From: PGYR01 sp034670025
Lineage (GTDB): Bacteria; Bacteroidota; Ignavibacteria; Kapaibacteriales; UBA2268
Assembly: GCA_034670025.1 (NCBI GenBank)
Contig: JAXMOE010000001.1
Span: 1-64,000 of the forward strand
Length of the DNA stretch: 64,000 nucleotides
Reading direction: 5' to 3'
Shown here: positions 17,401 to 25,120 of the stretch, in pieces
Layout of the letters: each line of letters begins with the position of its first letter
Position numbering within the stretch: position 1 is the stretch's first letter
The notes under the pieces: model-generated
Databases searched by the model: none
Seen by the model: only the letters and a program-made list of their open reading frames with translations
What the model was told of the DNA's origin: nothing
Translations under genes and position numbers: made by a program

Positions 17401-17813
17401 CCGTTACCAAATTTGACTGAATCAATAAATTCACCTACCGCTCTTTCTAACACGTCTGCTCTTGTTTCTCCTCCTTTCCAGGGGTCAAACATACTATCTG
17501 AAGCGTCAACTACGAGAGCAATGTGAACTGGCAAAGCACCATCTATTTCTTCACATTTTAATACTAGCGAAGTTGCATCTTTACTCACACCGTTTTCGAG
17601 TAAATCAAAATCAGGTGGGTTTGGGACATTGAGCGGAGCTTGATAATAGCTATCGTTCGTTCTACCATTTTTAGCAATAAAATAACTTTTTACTAATGGA
17701 AACTCAGCAGTCTCTATACCCGTTATATTGAATATAGGTTTTTCTTGTGCTTGAGAATTTGAACTCAGAAGTAAAAATAGAGAGGCAATAATTATTAAAA
17801 TTTGTTTTGACAT
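14481..17813 (-). CDS. Large secreted von Willebrand A / HYDIN-ASH repeat protein with T9SS tail
   Basis: A 1110-residue exported protein with a signal peptide at 1-22. Residues about 97-290 form a von Willebrand A domain with the metal-ion site DASDS (103-107) and a later VVVFLTDGEHQ strand. The middle region, about 300-880, is a series of immunoglobulin-like ASH/choice-of-anchor-D repeats (segments such as ITNTNENPVEIEEITLSDN). The C-terminal 85 residues are a T9SS sorting domain (GENPVSDNL ... IGAYFIKYSSG). Such proteins usually mediate adhesion or surface attachment; the ligand is unknown. It is monocistronic, with its own terminator. Confidence 0.88.
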   Translation of the reverse strand: MSKQILIIIASLFLLLSSNSQAQEKPIFNITGIETAEFPLVKSYFIAKNGRTNDSYYQAPLNVPNPPDFDLLENGVSKDATSLVLKCEEIDGALPVHIALVVDASDSMFDPWKGGETRADVLERAVGEFIDSVKFGNGSSLHIVPFSGSSIPPKVWRDWNYTAQDAKDDFTFYDRLTGSTNFNAPLWQESSGKNVNEIFKSRPPNERKVVVFLTDGEHQSSSTSTVFQRQRVIDDLQGQGIEFYSITFDPDETGSINDLRQISLATGGLYKNVKTEQELRDFYRVITDNLKSQTVCWLEWESELECDEVTERNVDVTFTRTTYDPIQRNIKYTPPEDKGVAEVSRNKDALFYDNNGSVTQNITLTAEVGDFLVTGYNITNDDTDFEIPEFDNMPTGGFVLDEGDSKTFAVNYIKDPSDAPKDFKLEFETNLCPVEPVDLVAPCGPIVQPIEIGNINLTGSTYYVATDVFTNNSTAEISGTITIEGAYKDEFAIKKVNGNAGADFTLAAGESMNVELTITATSTGTKTAILNYGIISDCGEAISSITANVIESDLALSPMNWDLVRINNPVDMTYTITNTNENPVEIEEITLSDNTKGFSIGDVSGSYGSLSPNGGETSFDITFTPNAEGNTNIDLVVKIKNRAETLSTQLTGIGFLPEINGNNVTFADTKVNTVANPEIFSVTNNSDFGTMEVKDIRLKAGSDTEISLDLTNFTSGTTLTKGQTIDIPVLYSPTAVGVNNAVVIVEADNTEGPEPVTFVLNEFDITGTAIPGDGETLAVTNFGPILSCELESQSVVLENNTTESVDVTSILTDINFELQETTFSIDANSTRTVTITYKPSNLGNHIANAVFSFSNGFEYTAPLAGVANSESASLINFDKNEYETNLGEVVNINFDINFNDYTIRPDIDVNQLTLTISYNGRTHTMTEQSITSSLPMAPVVDLTTQISENFITVTYTGEISTDGIINFELPLLTTLGNDTMSVIDVKAELLDLNCLTINDTSVESFLLGCNLAGSLIQDLEVVKDGFSSNIIGENPVSDNLRLEYELPYDNNINLDIYTSYGKLVKTVNLADGKFGIHDFNLDVSDLTIGAYFIKYSSGPYSNNLKFIKIK

Positions 17814-17906
17814 CCTATTATCCTTGAACTTTTGTTAATTTTGTTTGTTCTATTAACACTTAAGTTGCTAAAAAATTACATTAATAACTGACTTTTTCGG
17901 ACATTT

Positions 17907-19145
17907 TTGACTTATTTTAAGATAATATTACTAACAATTACTTTTGCTTGCACTTTTGTGTCAAGTTATGCTGACAAATGCTATGATGTTCAGCTTACTG
18001 ACGGCGGTGAAGAATTAGTTGATTTTGGTATGGACACCACATTTAACTGGTGGGCTGTCACTCAGACTTTTTCAAATAGGCAAAGGATGTACATCAATAA
18101 TTATAGTTCTGATAACTTTGTGTCTTTGAGTAAACCAATATTTTCTCCAGATGGAGAGAAATGGGCATTTTTTGCTAAAGGTTTTTCTGGGTGGGATTTA
18201 GTCTATGGGGATACTTTGATCCAAATAAATGCTGATGGTCCTGGTGATATATTATTTAGTTCCAATTCTGAAAAAATACTCTATTCTTATTACCGCTCGG
18301 ATTTACTTGAAGTTGTTTCAGTTCATGATACTATGAATGTCCGCTACAAGGAGGGTCCACTATTTATTAACAACACTGGCGACAAGTTTGCTTATGTTGA
18401 AAGCCGAGGTGGAATAAAAACTATTTATAATGACGGTAAGGTTTCAGAGGGGTTTCAAGACATCCGACCAATTGGTTATTGGCACAATGATGATTTTGCC
18501 TTTGCCGCTTTTGACGGGGCGAATTGGAAAATATTCATTGGGGAAGAGGAGCGTTCTGATATGTACAGCAATATATTCGAGTATAAAATAAATCTAACTG
18601 GCGATTATTTGGCATTTCTGGGTACTTTAAATTTTGGTGGTTCCGAAGCTGTTCTAATTGATGACAATATGAGTGGGCCAGTGACTGGCAAAAACTATCC
18701 TCAAGTTATGGGACTAGCTATCCATCCGCATATTGCTATGTTTGCTTATAGAGCATTAACTCAACTGAATACAGATATTGTGGTTTTCAATTCGGTGGAA
18801 TACACAGGTGGCAGGGAAAACTCCAACCCTTATTTTTCTTACGATGGAAGCGAAATGTATTTCATAGCTTGCACTATAGATTGTAATTTGATTGTGAATG
18901 GGAAGAAAATAACCGCACCAAATGGGATATTTTTAGATGGAGAGTACGCAAAAAAACCAAATTCCAATACTTTGGGCTATGCTTCTTCTACGTCATTAGT
19001 GGTGAGAGATTTGGATACTCGTGAGCTTTATGCTGGAAAAATGATGGACTATACTGCATCGGTAAGGTATAATTGGAGATTAGGTGAATACGAATCGCTC
19101 GGAGTTATTAATAACAGACTATACTTACAGGCATGCGAGTTTTAA
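17907..19145 (+). CDS. Exported beta-propeller (TolB/WD40-like) protein
   Basis: A 412-residue protein with a signal peptide (FKIILLTITFACTFVSSYA), followed by repeated blades with the pattern FSPDGEKWAFFAKG, FSSNSEKILYSYY and FSYDGSEMYFIAC, typical of TolB-type propellers. There is no ATG before the signal peptide; the TTG at 17907 gives a complete signal sequence and is taken as the start. The gene overlaps the next one by 13 bases in another frame, suggesting translational coupling with the PAP2 phosphatase. The function is unknown, and no T9SS tail is present. Confidence 0.65.
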   Translation: MTYFKIILLTITFACTFVSSYADKCYDVQLTDGGEELVDFGMDTTFNWWAVTQTFSNRQRMYINNYSSDNFVSLSKPIFSPDGEKWAFFAKGFSGWDLVYGDTLIQINADGPGDILFSSNSEKILYSYYRSDLLEVVSVHDTMNVRYKEGPLFINNTGDKFAYVESRGGIKTIYNDGKVSEGFQDIRPIGYWHNDDFAFAAFDGANWKIFIGEEERSDMYSNIFEYKINLTGDYLAFLGTLNFGGSEAVLIDDNMSGPVTGKNYPQVMGLAIHPHIAMFAYRALTQLNTDIVVFNSVEYTGGRENSNPYFSYDGSEMYFIACTIDCNLIVNGKKITAPNGIFLDGEYAKKPNSNTLGYASSTSLVVRDLDTRELYAGKMMDYTASVRYNWRLGEYESLGVINNRLYLQACEF

Positions 19146-19894
19146 TATTATTTATTCTAATTTCAATTTCTGCTAAAGCTCAATTTGAAATGAAACCGAA
19201 TTCAGATTTAGTTATTATGCCAATTACTGTAATTGGTGCTGCAGTAGGGCATTCGCTAACGAACAACACTGATTTGCCAGTTCTTGCAGATTATGAACAG
19301 CATTCTATTTTGGATATTCCTTTCTTCGATAAATTGAACACAGAGTTTCGTAGCACTTACGCTGATATAAGTGATGTTCTTCTTGGTTTACAATTGATTT
19401 CGCCTCTTGCTTATGGTTTCTCAGATACTTATGGAGACAATTTAGGAACATTAGGAATGATGTATTATCAGACTATGTCTCTTAACTATGGGCTGAATGC
19501 AACGACTAAAGCCATAATTGCTCGTAGCCGCCCATTATCATATAGTAAGAACACAACCGAAGATATGCTATTAGACCCTGATACCAAGTTTTCGTTCTAC
19601 TCTGGTCATTCATCAAGCGCTTATGCATCAGCAGTGTTTAACAGCATAATGCTATCAGAAATGCCACAAACTACACTACGTGATATTGGCATAGGTCTGA
19701 ACTTAGCAAACGCTACTGCTATTGCTACACTTAGGGTGTTGGCAGGTAAGCACTTCTTATCCGATGTAGTTATTGGGGCAGTTATTGGTAGCGGAATTGC
19801 TTACTTAATTACAGAAGTTCATAGGGGAGAAACTAATTCCTATATTCCACATGAGTTCACTCCTGTTCGAATTGGTGTTTCATTTGGGTTGTGA
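19133..19894 (+). CDS. PAP2-family phosphatase, exported
   Basis: A 253-residue protein with a signal peptide (MRVLILFILISISAKA) and the three phosphatase motifs of the PAP2 superfamily: KAIIARSRP, YSGHSSSAYA and the final LAGKHFLSDVV with the catalytic His/Asp. Members dephosphorylate lipid pyrophosphates such as undecaprenyl-PP or phosphatidate on the periplasmic face. It overlaps the propeller gene by 13 bases. The SGH motif and spacing look intact, so an active enzyme is likely; the substrate is unresolved. Confidence 0.85.
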   Translation: MRVLILFILISISAKAQFEMKPNSDLVIMPITVIGAAVGHSLTNNTDLPVLADYEQHSILDIPFFDKLNTEFRSTYADISDVLLGLQLISPLAYGFSDTYGDNLGTLGMMYYQTMSLNYGLNATTKAIIARSRPLSYSKNTTEDMLLDPDTKFSFYSGHSSSAYASAVFNSIMLSEMPQTTLRDIGIGLNLANATAIATLRVLAGKHFLSDVVIGAVIGSGIAYLITEVHRGETNSYIPHEFTPVRIGVSFGL

Positions 19895-19922
19895 TATTAT
19901 TTCTAATAATAAAGTGATAGAT

Positions 19923-20034
19923 GTCATAACGAGCGTAGCACAGCTTGCCACGCATTGGCGTGGGCTATCTATTTATATATATAACATTTTCAAATTAGAT
20001 TCCCACGGTCGTCCAAGGACTCCCTCGGAATGAC
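19923..20034. repeat. MITE-like hairpin repeat (112 bp)
   Basis: The element begins GTCATAACGAG and ends with the near-complement CTCGGAATGAC (9 of 11 pair). A second pair of arms lies inside: CGTGGGCTATCT at 19959-19970 and AGATTCCCACG at 19997-20007. The centre is AT-rich. The GTCAT...ATGAC termini with inner GTGG...CCAC arms resemble the widespread short palindromic repeats of many bacterial genomes. It is more GC-rich than its surroundings and noncoding. Confidence 0.6.
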
Positions 20035-20280
20035 CGTGAAAATTAAAAACTTGTTGAACACACCCTTGCCCGTGACTTGGCAAGTTCCTCTTTGAAAAGA
20101 GTCTATCTCTAATACAAGGACTATTTTTTTTGCATATTGTGAGACTTTTTTCGTGTTCTTATGTCTATATAAATATACAACAAGGGAACTTGTTCCCTTG
20201 CTATTTATTCTGAATTGCCTCCAATTACCAAATTATTTCTATATTGTTCGAAATAGAATATCACCAATCTTAAAATCAAT
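20035..20280. other. Structured intergenic stretch with three small hairpins
   Basis: No gene is seen between the MITE-like repeat and the propeller gene at 20281. Three hairpins can be drawn: CTTGCC/GGCAAG (20065-20084), CTCTTT/AAAGAG (20088-20101) and the perfect CAAGGGAAC-TT-GTTCCCTTG (20181-20200). The shared 32-bp motif (20141-20172) lies between the second and third. The last hairpin could be a 5' leader structure or an operator. Confidence 0.4.
20141..20172 (+). promoter_or_regulatory. Candidate promoter/operator, second copy of the 3885-3916 motif
   Basis: GAGAC at one end and TGTCTATATAA at the other, with the same total length (32 bp) as the copy at 3885-3916. It lies 109-140 bases upstream of the T9SS propeller gene. 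The AT-rich TATATAA part could serve as the -7 region. Confidence 0.35.
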
Positions 20281-21576
20281 ATGAAAACACTAATATTTTT
20301 AATCACAATAATCGCTGCTGCCTCGCTTGTGAGGGCTGGGGAGAACGAAGAGATAATCTGGGAGACGGAGCAAATTGGGGGCATTAACGATGTTTTAGTT
20401 TCTCCACTTGGTGAGATTTTCTACAATGTAACTGGAAGTACAATACAAATTAGAAGTATAGAAGATGGTACTTTAATAGATTATTTCATACCCGATGATA
20501 TGCCAAACCATATTACACACATATCAATAACGGATGATGGTAGATATATGGCGATAAGTGGAGACAACCCACATATAGTTATCTATGATTTACAAGAAAA
20601 AATGGAAGTAAAACGACTAACTACAGCAGTATGGGAAGAAGAGAAATATGGTGAAAACAAAGTTTATCAAGCAGAACAATGGGTTTCATCTTCTATTTCA
20701 CCTGATGGGACAAAAGTAACTGGAGTTGCAATTAGTGATTTTGGAGTTAAAAAGTCTAGCTTTATAATAATAGATATAGAGACTGAAGAAATTCTTCACG
20801 AAAGCAGAAGACAGTTGTATGATAGAGATATTCAAAAACCAGACAATTTTGAATGGATAAGCTCAGAATTTACGGCTGATGGGAATTATATTGTATCTCA
20901 ATTAGATTACGAATACTATCATGGTGATGAAACAGACTCAATATACATCCACGATGCTAATACTCTTGAGGTTTATGATGTGGTTTTAAACCTTTATGGA
21001 AATGATGCAAATGATGTCAATTTAAGTAGTAACAAAAATACATTTACTTATAAACCTAAAGCGAATACCCCCATACATATTTATAATATTTCATCGAAGG
21101 AAACATTTCAAACTAATATTGATCCTTACATTTGGACATTCACATTTTTAAAAAATTCGGAAAATATTATTTATGGTCATAGCGATGGGTTAAGAATATA
21201 TGATTATCAAAATGATAAACCAATTTATGACTATAAATTGGTTACAAATGTTTTTACTACATCTTTAGACGATTCGAAACTACTAGCCAATTATCATGGA
21301 CATGTTTATTGTTTAAAGACCTTTATTAATGAAACAAGCGTTGAAAAAAAATATGCTGATGAAATTACTATCAGCCCCAATCCAACAGACGACTTCCTAA
21401 ATATAAATACAGAACTAATAATAGACGACATAGAGGTACTAAACATCGAAGGAAAATTGATGTTTACAACGGATGAAAAATTGATTGATATATCGCAGCT
21501 CAGTAGTGGGGTTTATTATTTGGTTATCAAATCTGGTAAGCAGACTGTAACTAAGCAATTCAATGTGGTTAGGTGA
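20281..21576 (+). CDS. T9SS-sorted WD40-like beta-propeller protein
   Basis: A 431-residue secreted protein with a signal peptide (MKTLIFLITIIAAASLVRA). It has repeated propeller blades (for example ISITDDGRYMAISGDNPHI and SSISPDGTKVTGVAIS) from about 30 to 350, and a C-terminal sorting domain starting SPNPTDDF and containing DISQLSSGVYYLV. The tail is about two thirds identical to that of the truncated gene at 3-353. It is probably a surface-exposed or released protein with a binding role; no catalytic motif is visible. Its stop overlaps the A-rich flank of a terminator. Confidence 0.85.
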   Translation: MKTLIFLITIIAAASLVRAGENEEIIWETEQIGGINDVLVSPLGEIFYNVTGSTIQIRSIEDGTLIDYFIPDDMPNHITHISITDDGRYMAISGDNPHIVIYDLQEKMEVKRLTTAVWEEEKYGENKVYQAEQWVSSSISPDGTKVTGVAISDFGVKKSSFIIIDIETEEILHESRRQLYDRDIQKPDNFEWISSEFTADGNYIVSQLDYEYYHGDETDSIYIHDANTLEVYDVVLNLYGNDANDVNLSSNKNTFTYKPKANTPIHIYNISSKETFQTNIDPYIWTFTFLKNSENIIYGHSDGLRIYDYQNDKPIYDYKLVTNVFTTSLDDSKLLANYHGHVYCLKTFINETSVEKKYADEITISPNPTDDFLNINTELIIDDIEVLNIEGKLMFTTDEKLIDISQLSSGVYYLVIKSGKQTVTKQFNVVR

Positions 21577-21614
21577 AAAAAAAACTCCCACTTTTTGGAA
21601 AGCAGGAGTCTTGT
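21577..21614. terminator. Terminator between convergent propeller and DUF1015 genes
   Basis: A hairpin with outer arms ACTCC/GGAGT (21584-21588, 21605-21609) and inner arms CTTT/AAAG around TTGG. On the minus strand it is followed by nine T residues, so its main direction serves the DUF1015 gene; on the plus strand TTGTTTT follows. Confidence 0.75.
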
Positions 21615-21630
21615 TTTATCTGTTAATTTG

Positions 21631-21649
21631 AGACGTATGCAATACGTCT
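21631..21649. other. Short perfect palindrome AGACGTAT-GCA-ATACGTCT
   Basis: An 8-bp perfect inverted repeat with a three-base centre lies 20 bases past the DUF1015 stop. It lacks an adjoining T run, so it is not itself a terminator. It may protect the mRNA 3' end or bind a dimeric protein. Confidence 0.5.
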
Positions 21650-21668
21650 ATACAAAATTATGAGAATT

Positions 21669-22910
21669 TTAATCTAAGAAGTGGACAAAGAGTCCGTCTC
21701 TTAGTTTTGGTTCGAACCAAGTTGATTTTGGTGGCATTACCTGACCAGCATCAGCTATGTTCATCAGCTCTTCTATCGAAGTCGGATACATGCTAATAGC
21801 TGCTTTCATTTCGCCGTTGTCAACTCTTCTTACTAACTCTTCCAGCCCTCTTATTCCACCAACGAAGTCAATTCTCTCATCTGTGCGTGGGTCTTCTATT
21901 GCAAGTAGATTGTCCAATACGTGTTTTTGCAATAGTGCTACGTCAAGTGATTCCACTGGGTCATTCTCGTCAACTAATTCTGGCTTTATGTTTAGTTTGT
22001 ACCATTTTCCTTCGCAATAGAAACCAAACTCACCTTTTTGTGATGGCTTTACTTTATCGTTTTCTTCTGTTACTGTGAATTTCTCTTCCAATTTGGAGAT
22101 AAATTCTGGTAAGTTGTTGTCATTCAAATCAACTACTAATCGGTTGTAATCCATTATGTATAGCTCACTCGCAGGGAAAAGCACAGCCAAGAATCTGTTA
22201 TAATTCTCATTGCCATTGCCATTAGGGTTGGCTTCTCTTCTTTCTTTGCCAACTATTGCTGCTGCTGCAGAGCGGTGGTGACCGTCTGCTACATAAAAGC
22301 TAGGTACTGCCGCCAATTTGTTTTCAATAAAGCTAATGTCGTCAGTATCAGTAATTAACCAAGTTTGGTGTCTTATTCCGTCATTGGCAACGTGGTCATT
22401 GTCTGGCTCGCTTTTCTTTACTTTTTCGACTATATTGTTTATCTCATCTTCATCTTTGTAAGTCAAGAATATTGGGCCAGTGTGAGCATTAGTTACCCTA
22501 ACGTGCTCGCAACGGTCTTGCTCTTTTTGCTTTCTGGTGTATTCGTGTTTCTTGATTACATTGTTCCAATAATCATCTATACTGGCAGCACCAACTAATC
22601 CGTTTTGGGTTCTACCGTTCATAGTTAAACTATAGATATAGTAACACGGTTTTTCGTCTTCAACTAATACACCGTCTTCTATCAATCTGGTTAACTTTTC
22701 CTTACCTTTGGCATATACCTTTTCGTCATAAAGAGATATATTTTTATCTAATTCAACTTCGGGTTTACCCACTCTAAGGAACGAATCGGGATTGCCATCT
22801 ACTATTTGGCGCGCCTCTTCGGAATTGACAACGTCATAAGGGTATGCCGCCACGTCCTTTGCCTTACTTGGCGTTGGTCTGTATGCTTTGAAAGCTTTGA
22901 ATACTGCCAT
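21669..22910 (-). CDS. DUF1015 family protein in serine biosynthesis cluster
   Basis: A 413-residue cytosolic protein. Family marks are the N-terminal AYRPTPSKAKDVAAYPYDVVN and the central YVADGHHRSAAAA around residue 200. DUF1015 proteins are frequently encoded next to serA and serC, as here (18 bp downstream of serA, with serC divergent). Their biochemical role is not established; some have been proposed to act in serine or phosphoserine metabolism, which this context supports. No other serB candidate is visible in the window. Confidence 0.88.
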   Translation of the reverse strand: MAVFKAFKAYRPTPSKAKDVAAYPYDVVNSEEARQIVDGNPDSFLRVGKPEVELDKNISLYDEKVYAKGKEKLTRLIEDGVLVEDEKPCYYIYSLTMNGRTQNGLVGAASIDDYWNNVIKKHEYTRKQKEQDRCEHVRVTNAHTGPIFLTYKDEDEINNIVEKVKKSEPDNDHVANDGIRHQTWLITDTDDISFIENKLAAVPSFYVADGHHRSAAAAIVGKERREANPNGNGNENYNRFLAVLFPASELYIMDYNRLVVDLNDNNLPEFISKLEEKFTVTEENDKVKPSQKGEFGFYCEGKWYKLNIKPELVDENDPVESLDVALLQKHVLDNLLAIEDPRTDERIDFVGGIRGLEELVRRVDNGEMKAAISMYPTSIEELMNIADAGQVMPPKSTWFEPKLRDGLFVHFLD

Positions 22911-22928
22911 TTTATCTTCCTGTCTGTT

Positions 22929-23834
22929 TTATTTTTTTAGTTCTGCTACTATTTTTTCAGCTATTTCTATTCCAACTCTGTCTTGTGCTTCTGAAGTTGT
23001 TCCACCTATGTGGGGAGTAGCACTTACATTTTCATGATTGATTAATGCCGTTTGTGCTTCAGTTGTTGGCTCATTGGCCCACACATCAATTCCAGCACCT
23101 GCAATTTTACCGCTATTTAGTGCTTCGAGCAACGCTGCTTCGTCAACTACACCACCTCTGGCACAGTTAATTAGTATAGCACCATCTTTCATTTTATTGA
23201 TTTCTTCTTTGCCTATTGTTGCACCTTTGTCGCTGTCAAATGGGATGTGCAATGAAACTACATCGCTATTAGATAGCAATTCATCCATTGATGAGCAAAC
23301 TTTTACATCCATATCTGTTGTGAATTCCGAACGACGATAAGCACATACATTCATGCCCAGAGCCAATGCTCTTTTTGCTGTTTCTTGTGCTATGTTACCG
23401 AAGCCAACTAAACCAAGAGTTTTACCAGCTAATTCAAAGCCTTTGAATTCTTTCTTAGGCCACTCGCCTTTTTCCATAGCCGTAGTACTTCTGTGAGTAA
23501 ATCTTGCCAACGAGAACAAGTGAGAGAATACTAATTCGGCAACTGAGGCGGAAGAAGCGGCAGGTGTGTTAATAACAGCAATACCTTTGCTTCTAGCGTA
23601 ATCTACATCTATGTTATCCATTCCTACACCAGCTCTACCAATTGCTTTTAGGTTAGTGCTGTCTATCAGGTCTTTTCTAACAGTAGTGGCCGAACGTACA
23701 ATGATAGCATCAAAATCATTAAGCTTCTCTTTTAACTCTTCTTGGGGGATTTTATCTGTTGATACTTCGATCCCAGCTTTTCTAATTATATCCGCACCTT
23801 CTTGCGAAATTCCATCATTTGCTAATACTTTCAT
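22929..23834 (-). CDS. serA: D-3-phosphoglycerate dehydrogenase (short form)
   Basis: A 301-residue NAD-dependent D-2-hydroxyacid dehydrogenase, the first enzyme of serine synthesis. The Rossmann motif GLVGFGNIAQETA is near residue 135. Catalytic residues appear in INCARGGVVDE (Arg), the downstream Glu of IDVWANEP, and ATPHIGGTT (His). It ends after the catalytic domain, with no ACT or intervening domain, so allosteric serine feedback of the long-form type is not expected. ATG 23834 (MKVLANDGIS) is the typical start. It is co-transcribed with DUF1015 and divergent from serC, which supports the specific assignment over other hydroxyacid dehydrogenases. Confidence 0.9.
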   Translation of the reverse strand: MKVLANDGISQEGADIIRKAGIEVSTDKIPQEELKEKLNDFDAIIVRSATTVRKDLIDSTNLKAIGRAGVGMDNIDVDYARSKGIAVINTPAASSASVAELVFSHLFSLARFTHRSTTAMEKGEWPKKEFKGFELAGKTLGLVGFGNIAQETAKRALALGMNVCAYRRSEFTTDMDVKVCSSMDELLSNSDVVSLHIPFDSDKGATIGKEEINKMKDGAILINCARGGVVDEAALLEALNSGKIAGAGIDVWANEPTTEAQTALINHENVSATPHIGGTTSEAQDRVGIEIAEKIVAELKK

Positions 23835-24019
23835 TTGAAACTCTTTTAAATATAAGTTGACAAAAAATAAACCCAAATATAACCAAATTACTGTTCATAT
23901 TCAATTATTCTGAGCTGTTATTACATAAACGAACTATACTACAATTATTTTCATTATCATTAGTTTATATGTTAAATTTGAATAAGTTTTTTTACTAATT
24001 AATATAATGGTTCGTAATA

Positions 24020-25102
24020 ATGGAAAGAGTTCATAATTTTAGTGCAGGGCCTGCAGTATTGCCAGTATCTGTGTTGGAAGCATCAAAACAAGCAGTTGTA
24101 AACTATAATAATCTTGGTATGTCAGTGATGGAAATGAGTCACCGATCGAAGGAAATTGTATCACTGTTCGATGAAACTAAGGCAAATGTCTTGGAGTTGA
24201 TGGGCTTAAGCAGCGATGATTATTCAGTGTTGTTTCTTGGTGGTGGTGCCAGTATGCAATTTGCTATGTTGCCGTTGAATTTCCTTAAAAGCAGTGCTGA
24301 TTATATTAATACAGGAACTTGGACTCAGAAAGCAATAAAAGAAGCAAAATTAGTGGGTAAAGTGAATGTTGCAGGTTCTTCGGAAGAGAAGAACTTTAGC
24401 TATATACCTAAAGAATTCAATTTTGATGAAAATGCAGATTATGTTCACTATGCAACTAATAACACGATTTATGGAACAAGAGTAAAAGATATTCCTGAAG
24501 TTGGTGATGTGCCTTTGGTTTGCGATATGTCTTCGGATTTGTTTAGTCGCGAGATGGATTACTCAAAATTTGATATGATTTATGCTGGTGCTCAAAAGAA
24601 TATTGGGCCATCGGGAGCTACTTTGGTAGTTATTAAAAAATCATGGGTTGAAAAAGCAGCTAAAAACGAAAATATGACACTATTGAAATACTCTACTCAC
24701 ATTGATAAAGATTCTATGTTTAACACGCCTCCTGTATTCCCTGTGTTTGTTATTAACGAAACACTAAAATGGATAAAGGGACAAGGTGGATTAAGTAAGG
24801 TAGAGGAAGTAAATAATAACAAAGCTAATATCCTTTACGATGCTATTGATAATTCTGAAGGTTTTTACAAAGCTGTGGTTGAAGACAAAGATGACCGCTC
24901 TGTAATGAATATTACTTTCAACTTACCAAATGAAGAGTTGGAAGCAGAATTTGTTAAGCAAGCTTTGGACAAAGATATGTCTGGACTTAAAGGTCACCGT
25001 TCAGTAGGTGGTATCCGTGCTTCTATTTATAATGCTTGCCCAACAGAATCAGTACAAGCGTTAGTTAAGTTTATGGGTGAGTTCCAAGCAAAATACTTAT
25101 AA
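24020..25102 (+). CDS. serC: Phosphoserine aminotransferase
   Basis: A 360-residue class V aminotransferase converting 3-phosphohydroxypyruvate to phosphoserine with glutamate. It starts with the family hallmark VHNFSAGPAVLP. The PLP lysine is K193 in YAGAQKNIGPSG, and the C-terminal GHRSVGGIRASIYNA binds the substrate phosphate. The divergent region to serA (about 185 bp) holds a TAAATTTG sequence that could be the -7 element of a Bacteroidota-type promoter. It is convergent with the glycan operon. Confidence 0.95.
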   Translation: MERVHNFSAGPAVLPVSVLEASKQAVVNYNNLGMSVMEMSHRSKEIVSLFDETKANVLELMGLSSDDYSVLFLGGGASMQFAMLPLNFLKSSADYINTGTWTQKAIKEAKLVGKVNVAGSSEEKNFSYIPKEFNFDENADYVHYATNNTIYGTRVKDIPEVGDVPLVCDMSSDLFSREMDYSKFDMIYAGAQKNIGPSGATLVVIKKSWVEKAAKNENMTLLKYSTHIDKDSMFNTPPVFPVFVINETLKWIKGQGGLSKVEEVNNNKANILYDAIDNSEGFYKAVVEDKDDRSVMNITFNLPNEELEAEFVKQALDKDMSGLKGHRSVGGIRASIYNACPTESVQALVKFMGEFQAKYL

Positions 25103-25120
25103 AGCTTACTTTAAGATTCA

